Positions 8,942 through 17,002 of a stretch of 58,032 nucleotides of DNA are shown here, one piece after another; position 1 is the first letter of the stretch, and each line of letters opens with the position of its first letter. The notes under the pieces are model-generated. The model was not told the DNA's origin, searched no databases, and saw only the letters and a list, made by a program, of their open reading frames with translations. The translations under genes were made by a program, and so were the position numbers. Where the stretch lies: positions 1 to 58,032 of the forward strand of contig CAVJKX010000011.1 of NCBI GenBank assembly GCA_963650165.1, written 5' to 3'. Source of the DNA: F23-B02 sp963650165 (GTDB taxonomy: Bacteria > Bacillota > Clostridia > Oscillospirales > Oscillospiraceae).

Positions 8942-10473
8942 CAGCCTTCTCCCCCTCCCAGCTTCGTCATCATCATGCCGACCTCGCGCTTTTTGGCACC
9001 GCGGCCGGGAACTATGCCGCTGACCTTGCCGCCGCACAGGACAAGTATCCTGTCGCACAGCTCGAGCAGCACGTCGAGGTCCTCGCCGACGTATATGACG
9101 GCGACGCCCTTGCGCTTCTGGCGGTTTATGAGGTCATATATGGTGTAGGACGAATTGATGTCCAGGCCGCGCACGGCGTAGGCCGTGAGCAGCACCGTCG
9201 GCGCGGATGCGATCTCGCGTCCGACGAGCACCTTCTGCACATTGCCGCCGGAGAGGCGGCGGACGGGGGTGTTTATGCCGGGAGTTACAACCTCGAGCTC
9301 GTCAACGACCGTTTCCGCGAGCTTGCGGGGACTTTTTCTGTCTGTAAATATGCCTCTGCCCTTTCGGAAGGAGCGGAGCATCATGTTGTCGCCCAGATCC
9401 ATGTTTCCGACAAGGCCCATGCCGAGTCTGTCCTCGGGAACGAAGGACAGGACGACGCCGAGTTCGGCTATCGACAGCGGATCCTTGCCGAGAAGCTCCT
9501 CGTGCTCTCCGTCGTCCTTTATGTAGCTCACGCTGCCGCCCTCGGTGGGCTGAAGTCCGGCAATGGCCTCGAGCAGCTCCTTCTGGCCGCAGCCGGAGAT
9601 GCCGGCAATGCCGAGTATCTCGCCGCTGTTTGCCGTGAAGGACACGTCGTCGAGCTTGACGATGCCGTCAATGCTGCGCACCGTGAGGTTCTTGACCTCG
9701 ATCCTGGGCTTGGGATCAACGGGCTCGGGGCGCTCGATGTTAAGCTCCACCGCATGGCCGACCATCATGTTGGTCATTTCCTGGGCGTTGGTGCTCTTGG
9801 TGGGCATATCGCCGATGAACTGGCCGTGGCGCAGGACGGCGACACGGTCGGACAGCTCCTCGACCTCGTGCATCTTGTGGGTTATGATAACGATGGCCTT
9901 GCCCGCGTCGCGCATGTTGCGCAGAACGGCAAAGAGCTTATCGGTCTCCTGCGGGGTGAGCACCGCCGTCGGCTCGTCGAGAATGAGGATATCGGCGCCG
10001 CGGTAGAGGACCTTGACAATCTCAACGGTCTGCTTCTGCGAAACGCTCATCTCGTAAATATGCTGATCGGGATCGACGTCAAAGCCGTAAGCATCGCATA
10101 TCTCGCGGATCTTTTGGGCCGCCGCCTTGAGGTCGAGCTTGCCCTTGCCCTCGAGGCCGAGGATGATATTCTCGGTCGCCGTGAGCACGTCAACGAGCTT
10201 GAAATGCTGGTGGATCATGCCGATGCCGAGGTTCAGTGCATCCTTGGGGGAGCGTATGACGACCTCTTTATCGTCAATGAATATCTCGCCCTCGTCGGGA
10301 AAGTAAATGCCCGAGAGCATGTTCATCAGGGTAGTCTTGCCCGAACCGTTCTCGCCCAGAAGCGCAAGGATCTCGCCTCTGTATATATCGAGCCAAATCT
10401 TGTCGTTAGCTTTTACCGTGCCGAAGGATTTAGATATGTTTCTCATCTTCACGGCGGCGTTTTTGTTATCCAT
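8941..10473 (-). CDS. BMP-type nucleoside ABC importer, dual ATP-binding subunit
   Basis: 510 residues with two fused nucleotide-binding domains, as in YufO/NupA and sugar importers of the RbsA type. Domain 1 has Walker A GENGSGKT (about 38-45), a signature region MSVSQKQTVEIVKVL, and Walker B ILILDEPTAVLTP. Domain 2 has the variant P-loop GISGCGQKE and signature LSGGNVQK, with a divergent Walker B region (VLLTAYAVRGLD). A weak second domain is normal for this family, so domain 1 probably carries most of the ATPase activity. The start has GGGAGTGAAGAG just upstream. A structured 146-base gap separates the gene from the BMP lipoprotein gene. Confidence 0.9.
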   Translation of the reverse strand: MDNKNAAVKMRNISKSFGTVKANDKIWLDIYRGEILALLGENGSGKTTLMNMLSGIYFPDEGEIFIDDKEVVIRSPKDALNLGIGMIHQHFKLVDVLTATENIILGLEGKGKLDLKAAAQKIREICDAYGFDVDPDQHIYEMSVSQKQTVEIVKVLYRGADILILDEPTAVLTPQETDKLFAVLRNMRDAGKAIVIITHKMHEVEELSDRVAVLRHGQFIGDMPTKSTNAQEMTNMMVGHAVELNIERPEPVDPKPRIEVKNLTVRSIDGIVKLDDVSFTANSGEILGIAGISGCGQKELLEAIAGLQPTEGGSVSYIKDDGEHEELLGKDPLSIAELGVVLSFVPEDRLGMGLVGNMDLGDNMMLRSFRKGRGIFTDRKSPRKLAETVVDELEVVTPGINTPVRRLSGGNVQKVLVGREIASAPTVLLTAYAVRGLDINSSYTIYDLINRQKRKGVAVIYVGEDLDVLLELCDRILVLCGGKVSGIVPGRGAKKREVGMMMTKLGGGEG

Positions 10474-10499
10474 CTCTTCACTCCCGTTGTGTAATAAGT

Positions 10500-10549
10500 G
10501 GCAGCGCAGGAAAAAGTACGAAAGGCTTCATGCTCTTTCCTGTGCAGCC
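10500..10549 (-). other. Imperfect inverted repeat in the intercistronic leader of the ATPase gene
   Basis: GGCAGCGCAGGAAA (10500-10513) and TTTCCTGTGCAGCC (10536-10549) can pair with one A/A mismatch and one wobble around a loop of about 22 bases. It lies 27 bases upstream of the ATPase start in the mRNA. It could stabilise a processed transcript or tune translation; no known element is recognised. Confidence 0.4.
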
Positions 10550-10561
10550 TGATAAGAGCTT

Positions 10562-10593
10562 AAAGGAAGCTCCGTATGCGCGGAGCTTCCTTT
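10562..10593 (-). terminator. Weak intercistronic hairpin after the BMP lipoprotein gene
   Basis: AAAGGAAGCTCCG/CGGAGCTTCCTTT with a six-base loop lies between the lipoprotein gene and the ATPase gene. The T-tract on the minus strand is only three bases, so partial termination or 3'-end protection is more likely than full termination. This would leave the binding protein in excess over the membrane subunits, as is usual for such importers. Confidence 0.55.
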
Positions 10594-10619
10594 TAATTTA
10601 GTGCAGGCTATTGGTTTTA

Positions 10620-11870
10620 TCAGCTGCCGAAGTTGGTGTCGAGCAGGTTGATGCCGTCGATCTGAACATCGAAGTAAGGAGCGGAGCGGTAGGTGGACTC
10701 GAGGAACACGCCGTCCTTGATGGCCTCGGTGTCTGCGGTGTAGTCAGCGTCGGTATCGACGTCGGCCATGTAGCTGGTGAGCTTCTCGCCCTTGACGGTG
10801 AAGGTGCTGACGTCGAATACGTTCAGGCTACCGTCCTCGAGCTTTGCCTTTGCCTCGGCAATGGCGTCTGCGGTGCCCTCGGCTGCAACTGCCTCGTTAA
10901 CGTCGGTCAGGACGACGGAGCCGGTCTTCAGGGTGCCGGTCCAGTCGGTGTCGATGGTCTCGCCGTTCATGACTGCCTTGATTGCGTACTCGTAGTAGGG
11001 AGCCCAGTCAATGCGGGAGGAGACGATAAATGTGTTGGGGCAGGCGGAAATGGTGCTGCCGTTGTAGGAAACGTTGGGAACGCCTGCGGTCTCGCATGCG
11101 GTGGGAGCGCCCATGGAGTCGGCGTGCTGGCTGATGAGGTTGCAGCCGTTCTTGATGAGGGTGTTGGCTGCTTCCTTCTCTGCGGTCTCATCGTACCAGG
11201 AACCGGTGAAGGTCACGTCCATGGTGACGGTGGGGCATACAGAGCGTGCGCCGAGGAAGAAAGAGGTGTAACCGGAGATAACTTCTGCGTAGGTGAATGC
11301 GCCGACGTAGCCGATCTTGGCGTTGTCTGCGGTGACGACGGTACCGTTGATCTCGGTGCCGTTTGCGATCATCTCGTTGAGCTTGAGGCCGGCTGCGATG
11401 CCTGCGAGGTAACGGCCTTCATAGATGGAAGCGAAAGCGTTGTGATAGTTTGCAAGACCCTCGGTGTGAGCAAGGGTGCCGGTGGCGTGGCAGAACTGAA
11501 CGTTGGGGAATTCCTTTGCGGCCTCGATCATGTAGGACTCGTGGCCGAAGCTGTCGGCGAAAATGATGTTGCAGCCTTCCTCTGCGAGCTCAGCTGCTGC
11601 GTCGTAGCACTTCTGATCCTCGGGGATGTTCTTCTTGAAAACATACTGGCTCTCGCTCAGGCCGAGTGCCTTGCATGCTGCCTCAGCTGCGTTCATGAAG
11701 TTAAGGTCATAGGTGGAGTTCTCGTCGTGCAGGAATATGAATCCGACCTTGATATCGGATGCGCTGCTGTCGCCGTCGTCATCGGTTTTCTTGTCGCTGT
11801 CGCTGCCGCAGGCGCACAGTGCGAACACCATGACCATTGCCAGAAGCAGTGCTGTAATCTTCTTCATCAT
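10620..11870 (-). CDS. BMP-family nucleoside-binding lipoprotein of an ABC importer
   Basis: 416 residues. The start at ATG 11870 follows GGAGGG by ten bases; longer frames would run into the terminator hairpin upstream. The signal peptide ends at the lipobox ALCAC (Cys at about 20). The mature part has the BMP/PnrA-like periplasmic-binding fold pattern: KVGFIFLHDENSTYDLNFMNAAEAA near the start, then FADSFGHESYMIEAAKEFPNVQFCHATG. BMP proteins of this type bind purine nucleosides. The three genes downstream supply the ATPase and both permeases, and a purine riboswitch precedes the gene, which supports a purine ligand. Confidence 0.9.
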   Translation of the reverse strand: MMKKITALLLAMVMVFALCACGSDSDKKTDDDGDSSASDIKVGFIFLHDENSTYDLNFMNAAEAACKALGLSESQYVFKKNIPEDQKCYDAAAELAEEGCNIIFADSFGHESYMIEAAKEFPNVQFCHATGTLAHTEGLANYHNAFASIYEGRYLAGIAAGLKLNEMIANGTEINGTVVTADNAKIGYVGAFTYAEVISGYTSFFLGARSVCPTVTMDVTFTGSWYDETAEKEAANTLIKNGCNLISQHADSMGAPTACETAGVPNVSYNGSTISACPNTFIVSSRIDWAPYYEYAIKAVMNGETIDTDWTGTLKTGSVVLTDVNEAVAAEGTADAIAEAKAKLEDGSLNVFDVSTFTVKGEKLTSYMADVDTDADYTADTEAIKDGVFLESTYRSAPYFDVQIDGINLLDTNFGS

Positions 11871-11928
11871 CTTTCGGTTACCCTCCAAATTTTTTATATT
11901 ATCAAGCTCTTTCGAGCCTTGATACAAA

Positions 11929-11964
11929 ATAAAAAGCGCCGGGCACATGGATCTGTGACCGGCG
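11929..11964 (-). terminator. Riboswitch-controlled intrinsic terminator before the BMP gene
   Basis: On the minus strand CGCCGG-T-CACA pairs with TGTG-C-CCGGCG, followed by CTTTTTATTTT. It lies 47 bases after the purine aptamer and 59 bases before the start codon. This is the arrangement of a transcription-terminating expression platform. A further perfect 9-bp hairpin (11980-12000, loop GTG) sits between aptamer and terminator and may take part in the switch. Confidence 0.85.
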
Positions 11965-12010
11965 GAGAAAATCAAAGTCAAGGGGAAACACTTCCCCCTT
12001 TTATATAAAA

Positions 12011-12080
12011 CTTCGATAGTCCGGTCATTTACGGCGTCCGGGTAGAGACTTCAAATCCATATCATTTGCTATATATCGAA
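12011..12080 (-). promoter_or_regulatory. Purine riboswitch aptamer, guanine/hypoxanthine class
   Basis: On the minus strand the P1 helix forms from TTCGATA (12080 side) and TATCGAA (12012 side). J1/2 is TATA, P2 is GCAAAT/ATTTG with a GATATGG-type loop, J2/3 is AGTCTCTACC and P3 is CCGG/CCGG with the CGCCGTAAATGA loop. The 3' junction is GACTA. The pyrimidine that pairs with the ligand in this junction is C, which specifies guanine/hypoxanthine rather than adenine (GATTA). The strand, a promoter just upstream and a terminator just downstream all agree. Ligand binding should switch off the nucleoside importer. Confidence 0.92.
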
Positions 12081-12119
12081 AATATTCGGTTTTCGCTGTC
12101 TCTTATTGAGAACAGTTTT

Positions 12120-12148
12120 AGCATAACAAGCGCGGCGTCAAAAGTCAA
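12120..12148 (-). promoter_or_regulatory. Promoter of the riboswitch-importer transcript
   Basis: On the minus strand TTGACT (12148-12143), a 17-base spacer, and TATGCT (12125-12120). The predicted start near 12112 is about 30 bases before the aptamer. Confidence 0.7.
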
Positions 12149-12200
12149 GACTGGTTTTTAGCCAAGTTTGACATTTTTTCGCCGTGTTTTTTGTGCATGT

Positions 12201-12776
12201 TTACTCTGCGCAGAAAACTATGCTGTCGTCGCCCATCGACTCGATGCGGGCAAGCGATTCTATGCGCAGGCCTCTTGCACGCAGCTTTTCGCCGCCGGGC
12301 TGGAAGGCCTTTTCTATTGCTATCGCGGCGCCCACGATCTCGGCTCCGGCCTGCTCGACGATGCTGCACAGGCCCTCGAGAGCCGCGCCGTTTGCGAGGA
12401 AGTCGTCAACTATCAGCACTCTGTCGCCGGGATTGAGATAGCGCTTTGAAACGAGCACCTGCTTTGATACCTGGTGCGTGAAGGAATACACGGTCGTGGC
12501 GTACACGTCGTCAGAGAGGTTAATGGTCTTGCTCTTTTTCGCAAAGACCACGGGGCAGCCGAACACGAGTCCCGTCAGGACGGCCATGCCGATGCCGGAT
12601 GCCTCGATGGTGAGGATCTTGTTTACACCGTCGTTTTCAAACAGTCTGTATATCTCCTGTGCCATGCTGTAGCTCAGCTTCGGGTCGATCTGGTGATTTA
12701 AAAAGCTGTCCACCTTCAAAACTCCGCCGGGCCTGACTACGCCGTCGCGCTTTATGCGCTCGATAAGCTCCTGCAT
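12201..12776 (-). CDS. xpt: Xanthine phosphoribosyltransferase
   Basis: 191 residues, matching the usual length of Xpt. The PRPP-binding motif VLIVDDFLANGAA lies at about 122-134. Other Xpt-typical segments are VLKVDSFLNHQIDP near the start, ILTIEASGIGMAVLTGL, CPVVFAKKSK and EKAFQPGGE. The enzyme converts xanthine and PRPP to XMP, feeding guanine nucleotide synthesis. The ATG at 12776 is chosen because it has GAGGTGG seven bases upstream and fits the family N-terminus. It is upstream of, and on the same strand as, the nucleoside importer, but the riboswitch sits after xpt and not before it, unlike the Bacillus xpt leader. Confidence 0.93.
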   Translation of the reverse strand: MQELIERIKRDGVVRPGGVLKVDSFLNHQIDPKLSYSMAQEIYRLFENDGVNKILTIEASGIGMAVLTGLVFGCPVVFAKKSKTINLSDDVYATTVYSFTHQVSKQVLVSKRYLNPGDRVLIVDDFLANGAALEGLCSIVEQAGAEIVGAAIAIEKAFQPGGEKLRARGLRIESLARIESMGDDSIVFCAE

Positions 12777-12857
12777 TTTGACCACCTCGCATATTTATTA
12801 TCGAATAAAACACATTCTATCCGATTGCGGCACATTTCGCAAGACGGAATTTTGACC

Positions 12858-12883
12858 ATTTTCACAAAGCTCTTTGTGAAAAT
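12858..12883. promoter_or_regulatory. Perfect 12-bp inverted repeat between divergent genes, candidate operator
   Basis: ATTTTCACAAAG and CTTTGTGAAAAT separated by CT. It lies 82 bases upstream of xpt and 101 bases upstream of the divergent sugar symporter. There is no adjacent T-tract on either strand, so a protein-binding site is more likely than a terminator. The regulator is unknown. Confidence 0.55.
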
Positions 12884-12984
12884 GCAACAATTTTCAACCT
12901 CAAACTTCATCAGCTGCGCTGATTGCTATTATCTCCGGCTGCTGTTAAAATAAAGGATATATTAATTTTAAATAGGAGACTGTC

Positions 12985-14460
12985 ATGGAAGATCTCAAAC
13001 AGAGGAAGAAAAATCTCATCATGTTCCCGCTCGGCACGGTCGGCAGGGATATGATATATTACCTTTTCACAAGCTGCATAATAACCTTCGTGCTGTTCAC
13101 GCGAAACCTCACAAACACGCAGTTCGGCGCGATAACCGCGATCGTCGTCGCCGCGCGAATATTCGACGCGCTCAACGACCCCATCATGGGCAATATCATC
13201 GAGCGCACGCGCACGCGCTGGGGCAAGTTCAAGCCCTGGCTCGTCATAGGCATACTCTCGACCTCCGTCGTCGTATACCTTGCCTTCAACACCGATCTTC
13301 AGGGCTGGAGCTTCGTCTGGTTCTTCGGCTTTATCTACTTCATGTACTCAATAACCTACACGATGCATGACATCTCCTACTGGGGCATGGTTCCCGCACT
13401 CTCGACCGACGCGGACGCGAGAAACCAGTTTGCCTCGCGCGCAACGCTCTTTGCCGGCATCGGCGGAACGCTTGCAAGCGTTCTTATCCCCATATTCACC
13501 GTCGGCGACAAGGCCATCGGCGGCAGCACGACCATAGCCTACGGCCGCATAGCGCTCATTATCTGCGTGCTTGCGCCGCTTTTCCTGTGCTTTACGATCT
13601 TCGGCGTGCGCGAAAGGCGCGAATACACCGAGGCTCCCCCCATCAGCTTCAAGAAGATATGGACTACCATCACCGGCAACGATCAGCTGCTGTGGATAAG
13701 TCTCATCTTCCTTCTCCAGCAGATAGGCAACGATCACATCGTCGGCGGCATCGGCGCAACGTACATTTATTTTGACTTCGGCTACGAGGGCGGCCTGTTC
13801 TCGCTGTTTTCCATCGTCGGAATGTCCGTCACGGCCTTCCTCATGATCTTCTACCCCGCCATTTCGCGGCATATAAAGCGCAAGAAGCTCATGACGATAC
13901 TCGCCTGCATCTCCATGGTCGGCTACGCGCTCATGCTTACCGCGGGTCTCGCTCTGCCTTCGACCATGCTCAAGTTCTGGATGATAACCGTCGGCTATGC
14001 GGTTTCGAACTTCGGCCAGTACGGCTACTATCTCATAATGATGATCTCCATCATAAACACGGTCGAGTATAACGAATACCGCACGGGCTCGCGCGACGAG
14101 GCGATAATCACCTCACTGCGCCCCTTCCTTACGAAGCTTGCCTCCGCGCTGACCGTTCTCATAACGAACCTTAGCTACATCATCTTCGGCGTAACGCAGT
14201 ATACAAACCGTATCTCCGACTTTGAAAACGAGTGCGCGCGCAATCTCATCTCCGAGCAGGACAAGATAGCCGCCATCGACAATGTCATCGCCGGCATAGA
14301 GCCGGGCAAAACGCTGGCGCTGCTGCTGTGCATGATCCTCATCCCCTGCGTGCTCATGCTTCTGAGCTACTTCCTGTACAGAAAGCACTACACGCTCGAC
14401 GAGGACGAGTACGACCGCATCTGCGGCGAGATAGCCGCCCGCAAGGAAGAAACGGCATGA
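12985..14460 (+). CDS. GPH-family (MFS) glycoside/pentoside/hexuronide:cation symporter
   Basis: 491 residues with about 12 membrane spans. The N-terminal block (FPLGTVGRDMIYYLFTSCIITFVLFT, then ARIFDALNDPIMGNIIERTRTRWGKFKPWL) is the GPH/MelB-type signature, in which the D-x-x-x-D-P Asp residues coordinate the coupling cation. A second typical stretch is INTVEYNEYRTGSRDEAIITSLRPFLTKLASAL. It imports a sugar or glycoside with Na+ or H+. The start has AGGAG. The stop overlaps the start of a PIG-L deacetylase gene, so the imported substrate is likely an N-acetylated sugar compound (inference). Confidence 0.88.
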   Translation: MEDLKQRKKNLIMFPLGTVGRDMIYYLFTSCIITFVLFTRNLTNTQFGAITAIVVAARIFDALNDPIMGNIIERTRTRWGKFKPWLVIGILSTSVVVYLAFNTDLQGWSFVWFFGFIYFMYSITYTMHDISYWGMVPALSTDADARNQFASRATLFAGIGGTLASVLIPIFTVGDKAIGGSTTIAYGRIALIICVLAPLFLCFTIFGVRERREYTEAPPISFKKIWTTITGNDQLLWISLIFLLQQIGNDHIVGGIGATYIYFDFGYEGGLFSLFSIVGMSVTAFLMIFYPAISRHIKRKKLMTILACISMVGYALMLTAGLALPSTMLKFWMITVGYAVSNFGQYGYYLIMMISIINTVEYNEYRTGSRDEAIITSLRPFLTKLASALTVLITNLSYIIFGVTQYTNRISDFENECARNLISEQDKIAAIDNVIAGIEPGKTLALLLCMILIPCVLMLLSYFLYRKHYTLDEDEYDRICGEIAARKEETA

Positions 14461-15221
14461 GCATAACAAAGCTTGCGATAAGCCTCGCCTCTCCCCTGCC
14501 GCGCATTGAGAGCTTCGAGCGGTATCTTTTCATCGGCCCGCACCCGGACGATATCGAGATCGGCGCGGGCGCAACGGCGGCAAAGCTCGCCGCCATGGGC
14601 AAAAAGCTTGCGTTTTTGTGCTGCATCGACGGCAGATACGGCTCCGGTACCGTGCCGCCGGAGGAGCTTATCCCCATCCGGCAGGCCGAGGCCGTGGCCT
14701 CGGCGGAAAAGCTGGGAGTTGAGGAGCTATCCTTCCTCCCCTTCTGCGACGGCGGCTTTTACGACGTGCGGGAGCTCAGGGCGGCAATGGCAAAGGCCGT
14801 CGGCGAATTCAAGCCCGATGTCATCTTCTGCCCCGACCCGCAGGTAAAAAGCGAGTGCCACCCCGATCATCTGAACGTCGGCAGGGCAGCCTCCGAGCTC
14901 GCGTACTTTGCTCCGTATGAGGGCATTATGCGGCGGCACGGCGCGGCTCCCGCTCCCGTGAAGGCAATAGCGTATTACATGACCGCCTCGCCCAACAGCT
15001 ATGTCAGGACCTCGAAGGAGCTCCTCGAGCGGCAGCTTTCGGCAATATTCGACTGCCACAAAAGCCAGTTCCCCGACGGGAGCGCCGAGGGCAGAGCGAT
15101 AGCCCTGTACCTGCGCATACGCTCGATAGACTTCGGTCTGCGCAGTTTTTCTCTCCACGCCGAGGGCTTCCGCATGCTCGATACCCTGCGCATGCACTGC
15201 CTGCCAGAGGCGGGAAAATAA
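14457..15221 (+). CDS. PIG-L family zinc-dependent N-acetyl sugar deacetylase
   Basis: 254 residues. The metal-binding motif GPHPDDIEIGAGATAAK is near residue 29, and the third zinc ligand motif ECHPDHLNVG is downstream. The family includes LmbE, MshB and BshB, which remove acetyl groups from N-acetylglucosaminyl compounds. The ATG overlaps the last codon of the symporter gene (ATGA), so the two proteins are translationally coupled and probably act in sequence on an imported acetylated glycoside. A longer in-frame start within the symporter gene is an artefact. Confidence 0.88.
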   Translation: MSITKLAISLASPLPRIESFERYLFIGPHPDDIEIGAGATAAKLAAMGKKLAFLCCIDGRYGSGTVPPEELIPIRQAEAVASAEKLGVEELSFLPFCDGGFYDVRELRAAMAKAVGEFKPDVIFCPDPQVKSECHPDHLNVGRAASELAYFAPYEGIMRRHGAAPAPVKAIAYYMTASPNSYVRTSKELLERQLSAIFDCHKSQFPDGSAEGRAIALYLRIRSIDFGLRSFSLHAEGFRMLDTLRMHCLPEAGK

Positions 15222-15235
15222 CGATCGGATATGCA

Positions 15236-15267
15236 AAAATCCCACCGCCGCAGCGGTGGGATTTTTA
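15236..15267. terminator. Bidirectional intrinsic terminator
   Basis: AAAAATCCCACCGC/GCGGTGGGATTTTT with a CGCA loop, between the convergent deacetylase and nifU genes. Confidence 0.88.
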
Positions 15268-15276
15268 ATGCTCAAA

Positions 15277-15711
15277 TTACTCTGCGCAGCTTTCGCAGTC
15301 GTGCAGCTTCTTGCTGAACAGCTCGGGATCGTATGCGATGCCGTTGCGGTCGTAGTAGTCCTTGACTGCCGCGGCGACGGCTTCCTCGGCGAGGACCGAG
15401 CAGTGGATCTTGTGCGCGGGCAGACCGTCGAGCGCCTCGACAACGGCCTTATTCGACAGCTCGAGCGCATCCTCGACCTTCTTGCCCTTGATGAGCTCGG
15501 TGGCCATGGAGCTGGTGGCGATCGCGCTGCCGCAGCCGAAGGTGTTGAACTTGACATCGGTGATGATGCCGTCCTTGACCTTGATGTACATCTTCATGAT
15601 GTCGCCGCATTTTGCGTTGCCGACTTCACCTACGCCGTCTGCGTCGTCCATCTTGCCGACGTTGCGGGGATTCTGGAAATGATCCATTACCTTATCACTG
15701 TAAAGTGCCAT
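15277..15711 (-). CDS. nifU: Fe-S cluster assembly scaffold, IscU/NifU type
   Basis: 144 residues, the U-type scaffold domain only. The three conserved Cys are Cys35 (AKCGD), Cys60 (FGCGSA) and Cys104 (IHCSVLAEEA), with Asp37 beside the first. The N-terminus (YSDKVMDHFQNPRNVGKM) is typical of the family. It receives sulfur from the cysteine desulfurase encoded 39 bases upstream and builds clusters for delivery to apoproteins. The order rrf2-iscS-nifU is the usual minimal clostridial isc cluster. Confidence 0.93.
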   Translation of the reverse strand: MALYSDKVMDHFQNPRNVGKMDDADGVGEVGNAKCGDIMKMYIKVKDGIITDVKFNTFGCGSAIATSSMATELIKGKKVEDALELSNKAVVEALDGLPAHKIHCSVLAEEAVAAAVKDYYDRNGIAYDPELFSKKLHDCESCAE

Positions 15712-15750
15712 AATTTAAGTTCCTCCTATTATTTCACGGTGTCTTGTATA

Positions 15751-16938
15751 TCAGATCAGGTGCTGCTTTGTGCCGTTTTCGAGCTCCTCCCACACGGGGG
15801 AGATATCGCGCAGGTAGGACACGACCTCGGGGACGACCTTGATGATGTGGTCGATCTGCTCCATGCTGTTGTACTCGCCTATCGACAGGCGCAGCGAGCC
15901 GTGCGCGACCTCGTGAGGCAGGCCGAGCGAGAGCAGAACATGGCTGGGGTCGAGCGAGCCGGAGGTGCATGCCGAGCCGGACGAGGCGCATACACCCTTC
16001 GCGTCCAGAAGCAGCAGCAGGCTTTCGCCCTCGATGCCCTCAAAGCACATGTTCACCGTGCCGGGAACGTGGTGCTCGAGCGAGCCGTTTATCTTGGAAT
16101 GGGGGATCTTGCTGAGCTCGGCAAAGAGCTTGTCGCGCATGGGAATGATCTTCGCGGTGTTGGCCTCCATGTTGTCGACGCTCTCCTTGAGCGCCGCCGC
16201 CAGAGCGACGATGCCGGGGATATTCTCGGTGCCGGCGCGCTTGCCGCGCTCCTGTGCGCCGCCCTCGATGATGTTGAACAGCGGCATGCCTGTCCTTGCG
16301 TACAGAACGCCTACGCCCTTGGGAGCGTGGAACTTGTGGCCGGACATGCTCAGCAGGTCGATGTTCATCTCCTGAACGTTTATCGGCATATGGCCGGCAG
16401 CCTGCACCGCGTCGGTGTGGAAGGGGATCTTCCTCGCGCGGCAGAACTCGCCGATCTCCCTGATGGGCTGAACCGTGCCGATCTCGTTGTTTGCAAACAT
16501 GATCGTTACGAGCGCGGTATCCTCGCGGACTGCGGCCTCGAGATCCTCAAGGCGCACGACGCCGTCCTCGTGAACGTCCAGCAGCGTTACCTCAAAGCCC
16601 TCTTTCTCGAGCTTCTTGAGCGTATGCAGGACGGCATGATGCTCAAACTTCGTGGATATGAGATGCTTCTTGCCCTTGAGGGCGCCGACCTTGGCCATGG
16701 AAACTATGGCCTGGTTGTCCGCCTCGGAGCCGCCGGAGGTGAAGTATATCTCCTTGGGCTGTGCGCCGATTATGTCGGCAACGGTCTTTCTTGCGTTCTC
16801 AAGCGCTTCCTTTGCCTCCTGAGCAAAGGCGTACAGGCTCGAAGGGTTGCCGTACTGCTCTGTGAGATAGGGCATCATCGCGTCAAGCGCGGTCTTGCTG
16901 ACACATGTGGTTGCAGCGTTGTCTGCGTATACAAACAT
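15751..16938 (-). CDS. iscS: Cysteine desulfurase, NifS/IscS family
   Basis: 395 residues. The N-terminus (VYADNAATTCVSKTALDAM) and the PLP-lysine segment SMSGHKFHAPKGVG are diagnostic. The active-site loop CASSGSACTSG carries the catalytic Cys, as in NifS-like group I enzymes. It moves sulfur from L-cysteine to the U scaffold and, probably, to MnmA, which is encoded at 31.7 kb in this window. The ATG at 16938 follows AAGGAAG; the frame extends further upstream, but that part overlaps the rrf2 gene end and lacks family similarity. Confidence 0.94.
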   Translation of the reverse strand: MFVYADNAATTCVSKTALDAMMPYLTEQYGNPSSLYAFAQEAKEALENARKTVADIIGAQPKEIYFTSGGSEADNQAIVSMAKVGALKGKKHLISTKFEHHAVLHTLKKLEKEGFEVTLLDVHEDGVVRLEDLEAAVREDTALVTIMFANNEIGTVQPIREIGEFCRARKIPFHTDAVQAAGHMPINVQEMNIDLLSMSGHKFHAPKGVGVLYARTGMPLFNIIEGGAQERGKRAGTENIPGIVALAAALKESVDNMEANTAKIIPMRDKLFAELSKIPHSKINGSLEHHVPGTVNMCFEGIEGESLLLLLDAKGVCASSGSACTSGSLDPSHVLLSLGLPHEVAHGSLRLSIGEYNSMEQIDHIIKVVPEVVSYLRDISPVWEELENGTKQHLI

Positions 16939-17002
16939 TTTTATCTTCCTTTCGCATATCCTATTAATTCTGTAGGGATTGTAGCACCTTGCACTGTCTA
17001 AG

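Noticed and set aside
10611..12008. Long plus-strand open frame (465 codons) opposite the BMP lipoprotein gene
   Set aside because: It is antisense to a clearly recognised gene, has no ribosome-binding site and low-complexity composition (Gly/Val/Cys-rich), and runs through the riboswitch terminator; a codon-bias shadow.
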